A stretch of DNA of 6,746 nt from Gammaproteobacteria bacterium (GTDB lineage Bacteria > Pseudomonadota > Gammaproteobacteria > Steroidobacterales > MnTg04). The stretch is from positions 1 through 6,746 of the forward strand of contig JAPUHG010000031.1 of NCBI GenBank assembly GCA_027297845.1, in the 5' to 3' direction. Below are positions 1-5,864 of the stretch, in pieces (the first letter of the stretch is position 1; each line of letters begins with the position of its first letter). The notes under the pieces are model-generated. The model made no database searches and was not told the origin of the DNA. It saw only the letters and a program-made list of their open reading frames with translations. A program made the translations under genes and the position numbers.

Positions 1-1740
1 ACCATCGACCCAATCCAGGTACACCAGACTGAGCGGATCGTCGCCCGACAGGAAAAACCCACCGTGTGGAATACGCTCGGGCAATAAACGGCTTTGCACG
101 ACTCGCGGCCCGCCGAAAGGCAGGGTCAGCAAGTGCGCCCAGTCATCGCTGATGGTAAGCAGCGACCTCCCGTTGGCGGTATAGGTCATCTCCCTGATGG
201 CGCCCCCCAGCGTCACGGCCGGCCAGACGGAAGAACCATCGGCAAGGCTCCAGAATTGCAATGTACCGTCCCTGCTGCCGGTGGACAATACGTTTTGATC
301 CGGGCTGAATGCCGCAACGCTAACTTGCCCCTGGGGCCGGATACTACCGGCCGAGTCGCCGGAAGCGGCGTGCCAGACCGACAACTCGCCAAGCTCCGGA
401 CTGATCGCCAGCAAACTGCTGTCCGGGCTGAAAACCAGGTGCAAAACCGGATCTTCGCTACCCATCTGGACGGATTCACCTTTCCTGTCGATAAACCACA
501 AACGCGCACCCAGCTTGCCGGCGGCCACCAGGCGTGAACCATCCGGGCTGAACAACAGGTGCTCGACAACTCCTGCCTGACTGCCAAGCGAGAGGCTCAC
601 GCCGCTGGCCGGATCCACCAGCCGGATCACCCCGGCGCGATCGGCCGCCGCCACCAGGTTCGACGTAGGGTCAAATGCCAGCGCACTTATCGCTGTAGAA
701 AATGCACCCCCTGCGGGCACCTTTTGCAAACGCACTCCATCGTCTGTTTGTTGCCAGAATCGAATGCTGCCATCCGGTAAACCGGCCGCCACCCGTTGCC
801 CGTCCTGGCTAACCTTAACCGCGGTCAACTCATCGCCACTGCCATAACGCGATCCTTTGCCCGACCGCGAACCGGACTCAGGAATATCCCAAAGCCGCAG
901 CGCATGACCCTCGCTACCGGTCATTAGTTTTCCGTCTCCGGTTACCGCAGCCAGGCTGCCGCCACCCCCTTCATGACCCAGTGGTGGTGACAACGCTTCT
1001 CCCCCCGGTAATCCGAGCAGTTGCCAGGCACCTTGATGCAAGACCAGCACCGAGTCCTCCGTCGGGTGGAAAATCAACGCAGCGGGCTCGCCGATAACCA
1101 TTCTTAGCGGCTGTGCGATTTCGCCGTTCATTGCGCGGATATCGACAGAACCCTGCGCACCGATAGCTGCCAGCCAGCGCCCCCGCCGATCAACAACCAG
1201 GCGATCGATCGGAAAATCCAGCAGGTACTCGTCTACCAGCTCCTCGGCGGCAAGATCCCAGATTTCTACCGCACGATCGCCGGTGGACGAGGCCAGCCAG
1301 CGCCCTTGCCGGGGGTCTATTGCCAACGCCTGTTGCTGCTGAGCAAACGGAATTCTGGCCAGTTCCTGCCGGCTGCTCATCGCAAAAACCCGCAGCAACG
1401 GCAAGCCCTGTTCATCTCGATCTTCGACCATCATCAAGGAATGGCCTGAATCCAGAATTGGCGACGCCGCGAAATGGTCCAAGGCGCTGATCGCCATTTG
1501 TCGAGAACCGTCCTGTATATCCCAGGCGTACAGATTCTCCCCGGCCGCGTCCAGCGCCAGCAACAACCGGTCGCTATCGGCAAACGCAAACGGTGTCAGA
1601 CCCGCAGCGCGCATTGGCCGAGACAGTTGCACGCCAGCGTAAAGATCCCAGATATTGACCAGACCACCCAGGGTCTCGCTGGCACTGTAAGCTGCGGCAT
1701 AGCGCCCGCCGTTGCTCAGAACGATACGGGTCCTTTCGGT
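1..1740 (-). repeat. WD40-type beta-propeller blade array (about 14 blades in the window)
   Basis: Residues 710-1289 contain blades at a period of about 40 residues. Recognisable blade ends include GLVNIWD (735-741), NLYAWD (778-783), AVEIWD (867-872), LRLWD (990-994), SIRFW (1034-1038), ARLWF (1121-1125), LSVWH (1162-1166) and TLQFW (1203-1207). The FSP or FSPD turn repeats at residues 1107, 1146 and 1187, which shows in the DNA as cgggctgaa at 301, 424 and 544, i.e. spacings of 123 and 120 bp. A 14-bp identity (gccagccagcgccc) at 1169-1182 and 1292-1305 encodes RW-LA in two adjacent blades. The count suits two seven-bladed propellers, but several blades are degenerate and the array continues past the left edge. 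Confidence 0.85.
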
Positions 1741-3867
1741 ACTTCGAGGCTGTGGCAACTTGATACTGGCGGGCAGCATTTCCTGTTGCGCCAGTTGTTC
1801 AAAACCTGCGAAGCGCAGCCGCCAGCCGATCAACTGTCCCTGCACCCTCTCCTGGTGATCTTCGATATGCAATTGCCAGCCACCTCGCATCTCCTCACGA
1901 TTGAAGCCGACCAGAGTCGGGTGACTATTGGCGTCAAAAACCAGACCATCACCTGTTCTTTTCGCCGTTGTTGCACTCATGCTCACCGCCGTGCCATGCG
2001 GCGAAATCACTCTAACCATCAGTGCAGACGGGTCCGGGTGGTCAGTCAGCAATTCCAGGCTAATTCCCCTGACCCGACCCTCGAGTGCAACCAGGATTTC
2101 ACGATCCAGCCCGACATATTCCTCGGCCGTGAGAATCGTCGCCGCCGGGTTCATCGGCTCGCCATTGCGGCCATCCCACACCTGCAACGAACCGCCCGCA
2201 TCAAGTGTCGTCACCCGCTCCCCGTCATCACTGATTACCGCCTGCTGCAGTAAACCAACCGGTCGAATGGTCGCGGCCAATACCGGGTAATCGCGACCGA
2301 TCAGCTCGGCGATCTGCCATCTGCGGAAGGGCCGGTCATCGATCAGCCCGTTAAGCCGGAACAACAAGGCCGCGTCTCGCTGTTCCGCAGCCTCGGCCTG
2401 TTGTGCCTGGCGATCCCAGAATCCAGCGAGCAGCTGGTCCGCCAACGCGCTGTTATCAGGCAATGTACGCAAGCCCTGGTCTGCTTCCAGTGCCTGCGGC
2501 AAGGATACGGCGCGCAGACTCCGCCTCAACAGTACCCCCGACAGAAGACGATCCGCTGTTTCGCCATAACCCGGTATCGAACGCAAATCGTTGTATGCGG
2601 TCATCGCCAGATGGTAATCCTCGGTCGCGGCACTCAATGTTTCTATATACGGTCGTGGCAGAATCTGTGTGTACCAAATCGGTGCGCCCAGTAAAAACAA
2701 ACCGGCCAGTGATGCTTTGCTTAGGCCCCGCCAGTCGAATGGCAACTGCTGGTTCACCCAGCGCGGCGTAAATACCTGTTGGTAAATCCGGTTTCTGACG
2801 AGTAACTGACGTTGCTCGCTGGCCCTTACCAAGCCGGCGAGATAAAGCGTCTGCTGCGCCCTTGATCGCGGGTCATGCGCGATCGTCTTGCCCTTACACA
2901 GTTTTCCATACAATGTCAGCGCCGTTGAATCCTTACGCTGTGCTGCCAGCCGCCGGCGAACCATTGCGAGATTGGGTTCCTCGCGTGCGCGGTTTCTTGC
3001 AAGGAACTGCTCGTTGACTATCTCATCGACGGTACCGGCTATGTCTTCTCCTGCATTTTTCCTGGATACCGCGCGACAAATTTTCTGCGTCAGGTAGGGA
3101 TGGCCATCAGTCCAGTACCTGATTCGCTCCAGCGCCCGGGCCGCCTGTTGCCCATTGAGATTTAGTCCTGGCAGCAGACCACAAGCCTCGGTCATCGTGA
3201 AGTCATTGAGATCAATCTGCCGGCTGATCGGAAATGGCGTGTGCGCCTGATTCTGGCAAAGCTGCATCGGTGTCGCGACGCCGATGATCACGAAGCGCAG
3301 GCGCAGGAAATCAGGCTCGGCCCCGCGTGCGTTATGGCAGGCTCTAAGCCCGGAAAAAAACTCCTCCGCAAAAGGCAGACCCAGGGTGTCTTCTATTTCA
3401 TCGAAAAAAACGGTAACCGGACGAGTGGTGTTCGCCAGCACGATCTCCCAGAAAAAATCGAAAAGACGATGTTGCATGGTCAGCGCACCACGCTCCTGCC
3501 ACCACGATTGCAAATCAACGCGCAACCTGAGATCGCGGATGATCCGGTAGGCGATGCCATAGAACCAGCGAGATGGATCGGTGCCCGCCTGTTGCGAGAT
3601 CACCTGGGTCAGATCGACGACGGAAACCAGCTCGTCCTTATCGCTGAGACGCCGTGCGGTCGCCGCCATCAGGCTGGACTTGCCAATCTGTCGCGGGCCA
3701 AGCACGTAGCAGTAGTCGTTTTCACGCAGACTGTCGAACAGTTTTTCGTCTGCCTTGCGCAAGACGTAGCATGGCCGGTCCGCCTGCACCGGACCGCCCA
3801 CAACATAAAAACTGCCGGACGAAGACCTGCTATCGCCGGCGGACAATTTTCGGTGTGCACCACTCAT
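1..3867 (-). CDS. AAA-like ATPase / transmembrane / P-domain / WD40 multidomain protein (partial, C-terminus off the left edge)
   Basis: The minus-strand frame is open for 1289 codons from ATG 3865-3867 to base 1; an in-frame TAG four codons upstream makes this the first possible ATG, and the RBS is weak (only AAAG close to the start). Residues 45-270 are an AAA_35-like P-loop domain: Walker A GPRQIGKSS (57-65), Walker B VTVFFDE (151-157), a hydrophobic strand FVIIGVATP (192-200), then TPFPISRQIDLNDFT (210-224) and TDGHPYLTQKIC (253-264), both typical of that family. Residues 285-370 look winged-helix-like, ending in VRNRIYQQVF. One transmembrane helix lies at about 385-403 with Arg/Lys before it, predicting a cytoplasmic ATPase and a periplasmic C-terminal part. 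A helical linker (408-530) leads into about 15 WD40-type blades, interrupted at about 575-690 by a P-domain. The likely role is ligand-sensing signal transduction by a STAND-like ATPase; this is inferred. No protease or effector domain is visible, and the missing C-terminus could add one. Confidence 0.92.
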   Translation of the reverse strand, partial: MSGAHRKLSAGDSRSSSGSFYVVGGPVQADRPCYVLRKADEKLFDSLRENDYCYVLGPRQIGKSSLMAATARRLSDKDELVSVVDLTQVISQQAGTDPSRWFYGIAYRIIRDLRLRVDLQSWWQERGALTMQHRLFDFFWEIVLANTTRPVTVFFDEIEDTLGLPFAEEFFSGLRACHNARGAEPDFLRLRFVIIGVATPMQLCQNQAHTPFPISRQIDLNDFTMTEACGLLPGLNLNGQQAARALERIRYWTDGHPYLTQKICRAVSRKNAGEDIAGTVDEIVNEQFLARNRAREEPNLAMVRRRLAAQRKDSTALTLYGKLCKGKTIAHDPRSRAQQTLYLAGLVRASEQRQLLVRNRIYQQVFTPRWVNQQLPFDWRGLSKASLAGLFLLGAPIWYTQILPRPYIETLSAATEDYHLAMTAYNDLRSIPGYGETADRLLSGVLLRRSLRAVSLPQALEADQGLRTLPDNSALADQLLAGFWDRQAQQAEAAEQRDAALLFRLNGLIDDRPFRRWQIAELIGRDYPVLAATIRPVGLLQQAVISDDGERVTTLDAGGSLQVWDGRNGEPMNPAATILTAEEYVGLDREILVALEGRVRGISLELLTDHPDPSALMVRVISPHGTAVSMSATTAKRTGDGLVFDANSHPTLVGFNREEMRGGWQLHIEDHQERVQGQLIGWRLRFAGFEQLAQQEMLPASIKLPQPRSTERTRIVLSNGGRYAAAYSASETLGGLVNIWDLYAGVQLSRPMRAAGLTPFAFADSDRLLLALDAAGENLYAWDIQDGSRQMAISALDHFAASPILDSGHSLMMVEDRDEQGLPLLRVFAMSSRQELARIPFAQQQQALAIDPRQGRWLASSTGDRAVEIWDLAAEELVDEYLLDFPIDRLVVDRRGRWLAAIGAQGSVDIRAMNGEIAQPLRMVIGEPAALIFHPTEDSVLVLHQGAWQLLGLPGGEALSPPLGHEGGGGSLAAVTGDGKLMTGSEGHALRLWDIPESGSRSGKGSRYGSGDELTAVKVSQDGQRVAAGLPDGSIRFWQQTDDGVRLQKVPAGGAFSTAISALAFDPTSNLVAAADRAGVIRLVDPASGVSLSLGSQAGVVEHLLFSPDGSRLVAAGKLGARLWFIDRKGESVQMGSEDPVLHLVFSPDSSLLAISPELGELSVWHAASGDSAGSIRPQGQVSVAAFSPDQNVLSTGSRDGTLQFWSLADGSSVWPAVTLGGAIREMTYTANGRSLLTISDDWAHLLTLPFGGPRVVQSRLLPERIPHGGFFLSGDDPLSLVYLDWVDG
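1798..2145 (-). other. Proprotein-convertase P-domain (P/Homo B) embedded in the WD40 region
   Basis: Residues about 575-690 read as a P-domain. The strand pattern leading into HPDPSALMVRVISPHGTAVS (610-629) matches the family signature of a hydrophobic pattern followed by SPxGT. It continues with VGFNREEMRGGWQLHIED (653-670), equivalent to the family F/W-GE...G-W-L-x-V-x-D block, and GQLIGWRLRFAG (677-688), equivalent to G-x-L-x-x-W-x-L-x-x-x-G. P-domains normally follow subtilisin-type proteases in secreted or surface proteins. No Asp/His/Ser protease domain is seen next to this one. One blade (ending SLQVWD, 560-565) comes before it and the rest follow. The assignment rests on motif matching by eye. 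Confidence 0.8.
2659..2715 (-). other. Predicted single transmembrane helix
   Basis: Residues about 385-403 (ASLAGLFLLGAPIWYTQIL) form the only clear hydrophobic segment I noticed in the protein. Arg380 and Lys384, with further basic residues upstream, flank its N-terminal side, which fits an inside-to-outside orientation. The ATPase would then be cytoplasmic and the propellers and P-domain periplasmic. The segment contains a proline and is short, so the prediction is moderate. Confidence 0.65.
3673..3699 (-). other. Walker A (P-loop) codons of the AAA-like ATPase
   Basis: These codons encode residues 57-65, GPRQIGKSS, a GxxxxGKS nucleotide-binding loop. The matching Walker B (VTVFFDE, residues 151-157, codons 3397-3417) ends in Asp-Glu, as expected of a hydrolysis-competent ATPase. 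Both motifs are intact, so ATP binding and hydrolysis are plausible. Confidence 0.9.
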
Positions 3868-3971
3868 GATCTTTAGCTATTTTGGCGAAACCCGGACGCT
3901 TCTGCCAGCATACGCTGGTCACTCGCTTGTAGCAGGAGTAATCTTGTCTCAATAAACAAGGGCTTAGGATA
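3868..3971. promoter_or_regulatory. Divergent intergenic region with two small dyads
   Basis: These 104 bp separate two divergent genes, so promoters for both should lie here, but I find no convincing -35/-10 pair on either strand. Two small inverted repeats are visible: CCAGC-ATAC-GCTGG at 3905-3918, and CTTGT-8 nt-ACAAG at 3943-3960 just before the kinase-gene start. A purine-rich aggag at 3934-3938 is followed only by a three-codon TTG mini-frame, so it is probably not a ribosome binding site for the annotated gene. Confidence 0.4.
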
Positions 3972-4637
3972 TTGGACGATAGTCACAAAAACGTGGAAAC
4001 CCAACTTAAATCTGATTTGTTTGGCCGGGTCACGCTGGTGGAGCAAAACGGAGAACAGTGGATAAGGCGCGACACCACGGCTGCCCGCGTGTGGACCCGC
4101 CCGGTGGCGCGCTGGCTGGCGCGGCGCGAGGCCCGTGCACTTTTGCAAGCAGATGGAATGGATGGGCTGCCCACTCTGCTGGCTTGGGACGGTGCGATCC
4201 TTGACCGCAGCTGGATTGAAGGCCAGCCGATGCAACAGGCAAAACCGCTCGACCCGGCGTACTACCGCCAGGCACTGACCCTGTTGCGCCGCCTACACCG
4301 CGCGGGGATCGCCCACAATGATCTTGCCAAGGAGGCAAACTGGCTAGTCACACCCGATGGTGCGCCCGCGTTAGTGGATTTCCAGCTTGCCTGGTACCCG
4401 GCCAAACGCGGCCCGTGGTTTCGGATGTTGGCGCGCGAAGACCTGCGCCACCTGCTCAAACACAAACGTAATTACCTTCCGGAAAAACTGACCCGGCGGC
4501 AAATGGACATTCTCAATACGCCGTCCTGGCCCGCCCGGACCTGGGCCGCTACCGGCAAAAAACTGTACCTGTTCGTCACGCGCAAGATTCTGCGCTGGCG
4601 GGATCGTGAAGGAGCCAACGACCGCCAGTTTCAGTAA
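3972..4637 (+). CDS. Kinase-fold protein of the RIO/Kdo-WaaP-like small kinase group
   Basis: This 221-residue protein has a protein-kinase-like C-lobe: catalytic loop HNDLAKEANWLV (115-126, Asp117 and Asn123) and a metal-binding DFQ (136-138) where most kinases have DFG. RREA (51-54) probably supplies the helix-C glutamate (Glu53). Strand beta-3 reads GEQWIRRDT (27-35), so the usual ATP-anchoring lysine seems to be Arg32 or Arg33. The C-terminal 50 residues are basic (KLTRRQ, KKLYLFVTRKILRWR), which could suit a membrane or nucleic-acid surface. The substrate is unknown: relatives act on lipopolysaccharide sugars, proteins or small molecules. The start is uncertain. TTG 3972 has AGGA only two bases upstream, GTG 3993 is the next option, and an in-frame TAA at 3939-3941 rules out longer forms. 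It is the first of a run of plus-strand genes. Confidence 0.8.
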   Translation: MDDSHKNVETQLKSDLFGRVTLVEQNGEQWIRRDTTAARVWTRPVARWLARREARALLQADGMDGLPTLLAWDGAILDRSWIEGQPMQQAKPLDPAYYRQALTLLRRLHRAGIAHNDLAKEANWLVTPDGAPALVDFQLAWYPAKRGPWFRMLAREDLRHLLKHKRNYLPEKLTRRQMDILNTPSWPARTWAATGKKLYLFVTRKILRWRDREGANDRQFQ

Positions 4638-4643
4638 CGGCTG

Positions 4644-4652
4644 TGCAATAAT
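4644..4652 (+). promoter_or_regulatory. Possible extended -10 promoter element
   Basis: TGCAATAAT fits an extended -10 (TGn followed by a five-of-six match to TATAAT) seven bases after the kinase-gene stop. No recognisable -35 box lies upstream, which extended -10 promoters can tolerate. It would give a short leader for the 82-residue gene. A small dyad, GAAAG-GTCT-CTTTC, follows at 4663-4676. The evidence is weak. Confidence 0.25.
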
Positions 4653-4698
4653 ATCCTCGCAAGAAAGGTCTCTTTCCAGTAGCCACAACAGGAACCTC

Positions 4699-4947
4699 AT
4701 GGAAATCTCCAACCAGCATAATCTCAGAGAACAACGCGGACTGCCGCGACCATTCGGTATCAAGGTCACGCTAAACGGCGCAGATCCCTTTGCTAACCTG
4801 GTCGATGAAGGCTGGGAGACATTCCACTGGTATGCGACTAACGAACAACGCGATGAGGCTTTCGAAGATATGCGCAGCAGGCATCGTTACTCACGTCGCG
4901 GAGACCGCCCGTCGCTGATCTATAGCAAAGTGGATAAGTCGGCCTGA
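4699..4947 (+). CDS. Hypothetical small protein (82 residues)
   Basis: I do not recognise this family. The protein is hydrophilic with no signal peptide or membrane segment. An N-terminal part (NQHNLREQRGLPRPFGIKV) precedes an aromatic patch (GWETFHWYAT, about 39-48), an acidic helix-like stretch (NEQRDEAFEDM) and a basic tail (RSRHRYSRRGDRP). This pattern suggests a compact soluble domain that might bind nucleic acid or a partner protein, but that is a guess. I chose ATG 4699 because AGGA (4690-4693) sits five bases upstream. An in-frame GTG at 4606 would add 31 low-complexity residues that overlap the kinase gene, and it lacks a good RBS. It lies 61 bp after the kinase gene and 63 bp before the zinc-ribbon gene. 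Confidence 0.65.
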   Translation: MEISNQHNLREQRGLPRPFGIKVTLNGADPFANLVDEGWETFHWYATNEQRDEAFEDMRSRHRYSRRGDRPSLIYSKVDKSA

Positions 4948-4974
4948 GAATGGGGTTGGTTTTCATTTGCAGGA

Positions 4975-4988
4975 GGGCCTTCAGGCCC
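4975..4988 (+). terminator. GC-rich stem-loop between the 82-residue gene and the zinc-ribbon gene
   Basis: GGGCC-TTCA-GGCCC forms a perfect five-base-pair GC stem with a four-base loop, 27 bp after one stop codon and 22 bp before the next start. No T-run follows, so it is not a canonical intrinsic terminator. It may be a processing or partial attenuation element that sets the level of the downstream genes. Confidence 0.35.
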
Positions 4989-5010
4989 GACAAATAAGGG
5001 CAGACCGAAA

Positions 5011-5241
5011 ATGGCTGAAGAACAATCCAACAATCTCACCGAGCCGCGCTGTCCGTCCTGCGATGTGCGCGGCATGGACAAGATCGTCTCGCGACCCAGC
5101 TCGGAGACCGCAAAAAAAGGACAGCCCTGGTTTTTTGTTGCTCATTGCACGGATTGTGGACATGTATATGGCGTGTTTGCCAAACACACTTTCGGGCCGC
5201 CCGGTGGACCGCAACTGGTGGTCAGGGAACGTGGTAATTGA
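5011..5241 (+). CDS. Small zinc-ribbon protein (76 residues)
   Basis: Two CxxC knuckles, CPSC (14-17) and CTDC (46-49, followed by GH), are placed as in a single four-cysteine zinc ribbon. Between them lie a polar loop and a hydrophobic strand (PWFFVAHC, 39-46). The C-terminal tail (VFAKHTFGPPGGPQLVV) is glycine/proline-rich. No enzyme domain or DNA-binding helix is visible, so it may be a protein- or nucleic-acid-interaction module; the function is unknown. ATG 5011 has a modest AAGGG about ten bases upstream. The stop TGA (5239-5241) overlaps the TTG start of the thioesterase gene by four bases, which suggests translational coupling and a shared role, perhaps as a partner or regulator of that enzyme. 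Confidence 0.8.
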   Translation: MAEEQSNNLTEPRCPSCDVRGMDKIVSRPSSETAKKGQPWFFVAHCTDCGHVYGVFAKHTFGPPGGPQLVVRERGN

Positions 5242-5663
5242 AAGTTCTTGACGACTACCCGGTCGTTATCGAACTGCCCGTGGTCTGGGGCGAGATGGAC
5301 GCCTTCAACCACGTCAACAACATCATCTATTTTCGTTATTTCGAGTCGGCACGCATTGCCTATGTCGAGCAGACCGGTTTCATGGAGTATATGGACAAGA
5401 CGGGTATTGGTCCGATCCTGGCGCACACCGAGTGCCGGTTCAAACTTCCGCTGAACTACCCAGACACGATTTCGGTCGGCGCCAGCGTTACCGAACTGAA
5501 AGAAGATCGCTGCAAAATGCTGTATGCCATTGCCAGCCATGCGACCGGAAAAATAGTCGCCGAGGGCAGCGGCACGATTGTGTGCTTCGATTACAAGAAC
5601 AACTGCAAAGCTCCCTTGCCGGATGAAGTCCGTGACCGGATCGAACGAATTCAGAGCCGCTGA
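5238..5663 (+). CDS. Acyl-CoA thioesterase, hotdog fold (4HBT / YbgC-FcbC-like)
   Basis: This 141-residue protein has the normal length for a single-hotdog thioesterase that hydrolyses acyl-CoA esters in the cytoplasm. The family signature VVWGEMDAFNHVNNIIYFRYFESAR (residues 15-39) is intact, with the presumed catalytic Asp21, His25 on the same loop, Asn27-Asn28 and the start of the long central helix (Tyr31-Arg39). ECRFKLPLNYPDTISVG and later beta-strands complete the fold. The substrate cannot be told from the sequence; medium- or long-chain acyl-CoA is a reasonable guess. The start is TTG 5238, overlapping the zinc-ribbon stop as TTGA. A rare start is accepted because no ATG, GTG or other in-frame start leaves the first beta-strand intact, and purine-rich AGGGA (5224-5228) lies upstream. 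Confidence 0.92.
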   Translation: MKVLDDYPVVIELPVVWGEMDAFNHVNNIIYFRYFESARIAYVEQTGFMEYMDKTGIGPILAHTECRFKLPLNYPDTISVGASVTELKEDRCKMLYAIASHATGKIVAEGSGTIVCFDYKNNCKAPLPDEVRDRIERIQSR

Positions 5664-5671
5664 AGGCAGAC

Positions 5672-5688
5672 GCCAGGTGCAGCCTGGC
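5672..5688 (+). terminator. Stem-loop just after the thioesterase gene
   Basis: GCCAGG-TGCAG-CCTGGC is a perfect six-base-pair stem with a five-base loop, starting nine bases after the TGA. No T-run follows, so it could be a Rho-independent terminator only in a relaxed sense, or an mRNA 3'-end stabiliser. Confidence 0.4.
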
Positions 5689-5796
5689 ACGAGCAATGAC
5701 TCAACCAGCGCCATTCACGCCTACAGCGAGCTGATTTCGCATTTGGCCGTTGCCGTTGCCCACCAGCCCCAGCCCGTAGCCTGGATGTGGAAAAAC

Positions 5797-5830
5797 GTTG
5801 CGCACGGTCATAAAATGACCGCATTGCAAC
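5797..5830. promoter_or_regulatory. Dyad overlapping the candidate icd -10 (operator or 5'-UTR hairpin)
   Basis: CGGTCATAAAATGACCG (5805-5821) is a perfect inverted repeat of 7-bp arms around AAA. After a short mismatched stretch the symmetry resumes, with GTTGC (5797-5801) facing GCAAC (5826-5830). The AT-rich core contains TAAAAT, a possible -10 box. This makes it a good candidate operator for a dimeric regulator, or a stem-loop if transcription starts upstream. I cannot assign it to a known regulator. Confidence 0.5.
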
Positions 5831-5864
5831 CCTCAGTCATAGCAAAAAAAGGTACTGACCCAAC

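Larger units (their letters stand above)
5664..5864 (+). promoter_or_regulatory. icd upstream region (201 bp, no gene)
   Basis: I see no convincing gene in these 201 bp. They hold a stem-loop at 5672-5688, a candidate sigma70-type promoter (TGGAAA 5788-5793, 17-bp spacer, TAAAAT 5811-5816), and a strong dyad centred on 5813. The icd ribosome binding site is poor: AAGG (5849-5852) lies 12 bases before the ATG. The length and content suggest that icd is transcribed from its own promoter rather than only by readthrough. Confidence 0.5.

Noticed and set aside
1474..2253. 259-codon plus-strand open frame
   Set aside because: It lies exactly antisense, codon on codon, to the WD40/P-domain coding frame. 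Its translation is rich in Arg, Gln and His with no domain pattern, so it is a shadow of the minus-strand gene.
3241..3876. 211-codon plus-strand open frame
   Set aside because: It is antisense to the well-supported ATPase domain with Walker A and B motifs, and its own translation shows no family features.
3934..3955. aggag followed by TTG 3944 as a start for the kinase-fold gene
   Set aside because: The TTG is in another frame and reaches TAA after three codons, so it cannot start the gene.
3873..4235. 120-codon minus-strand open frame upstream of the large gene
   Set aside because: It is antisense to the kinase-fold gene and would fill the divergent promoter region; the composition is not protein-like.
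4606..4698. N-terminal extension of the 82-residue protein from GTG 4606
   Set aside because: The extension is Ser/Asn-rich, overlaps the kinase gene and lacks a clear RBS, while ATG 4699 has AGGA at good spacing.
4371..4769. 132-codon minus-strand open frame
   Set aside because: It is antisense to the C-lobe of the kinase-fold gene and the start of the 82-residue gene; it has no motif support.
5142..5714. 190-codon minus-strand open frame
   Set aside because: It is antisense to the thioesterase gene, whose hotdog signature is unambiguous.
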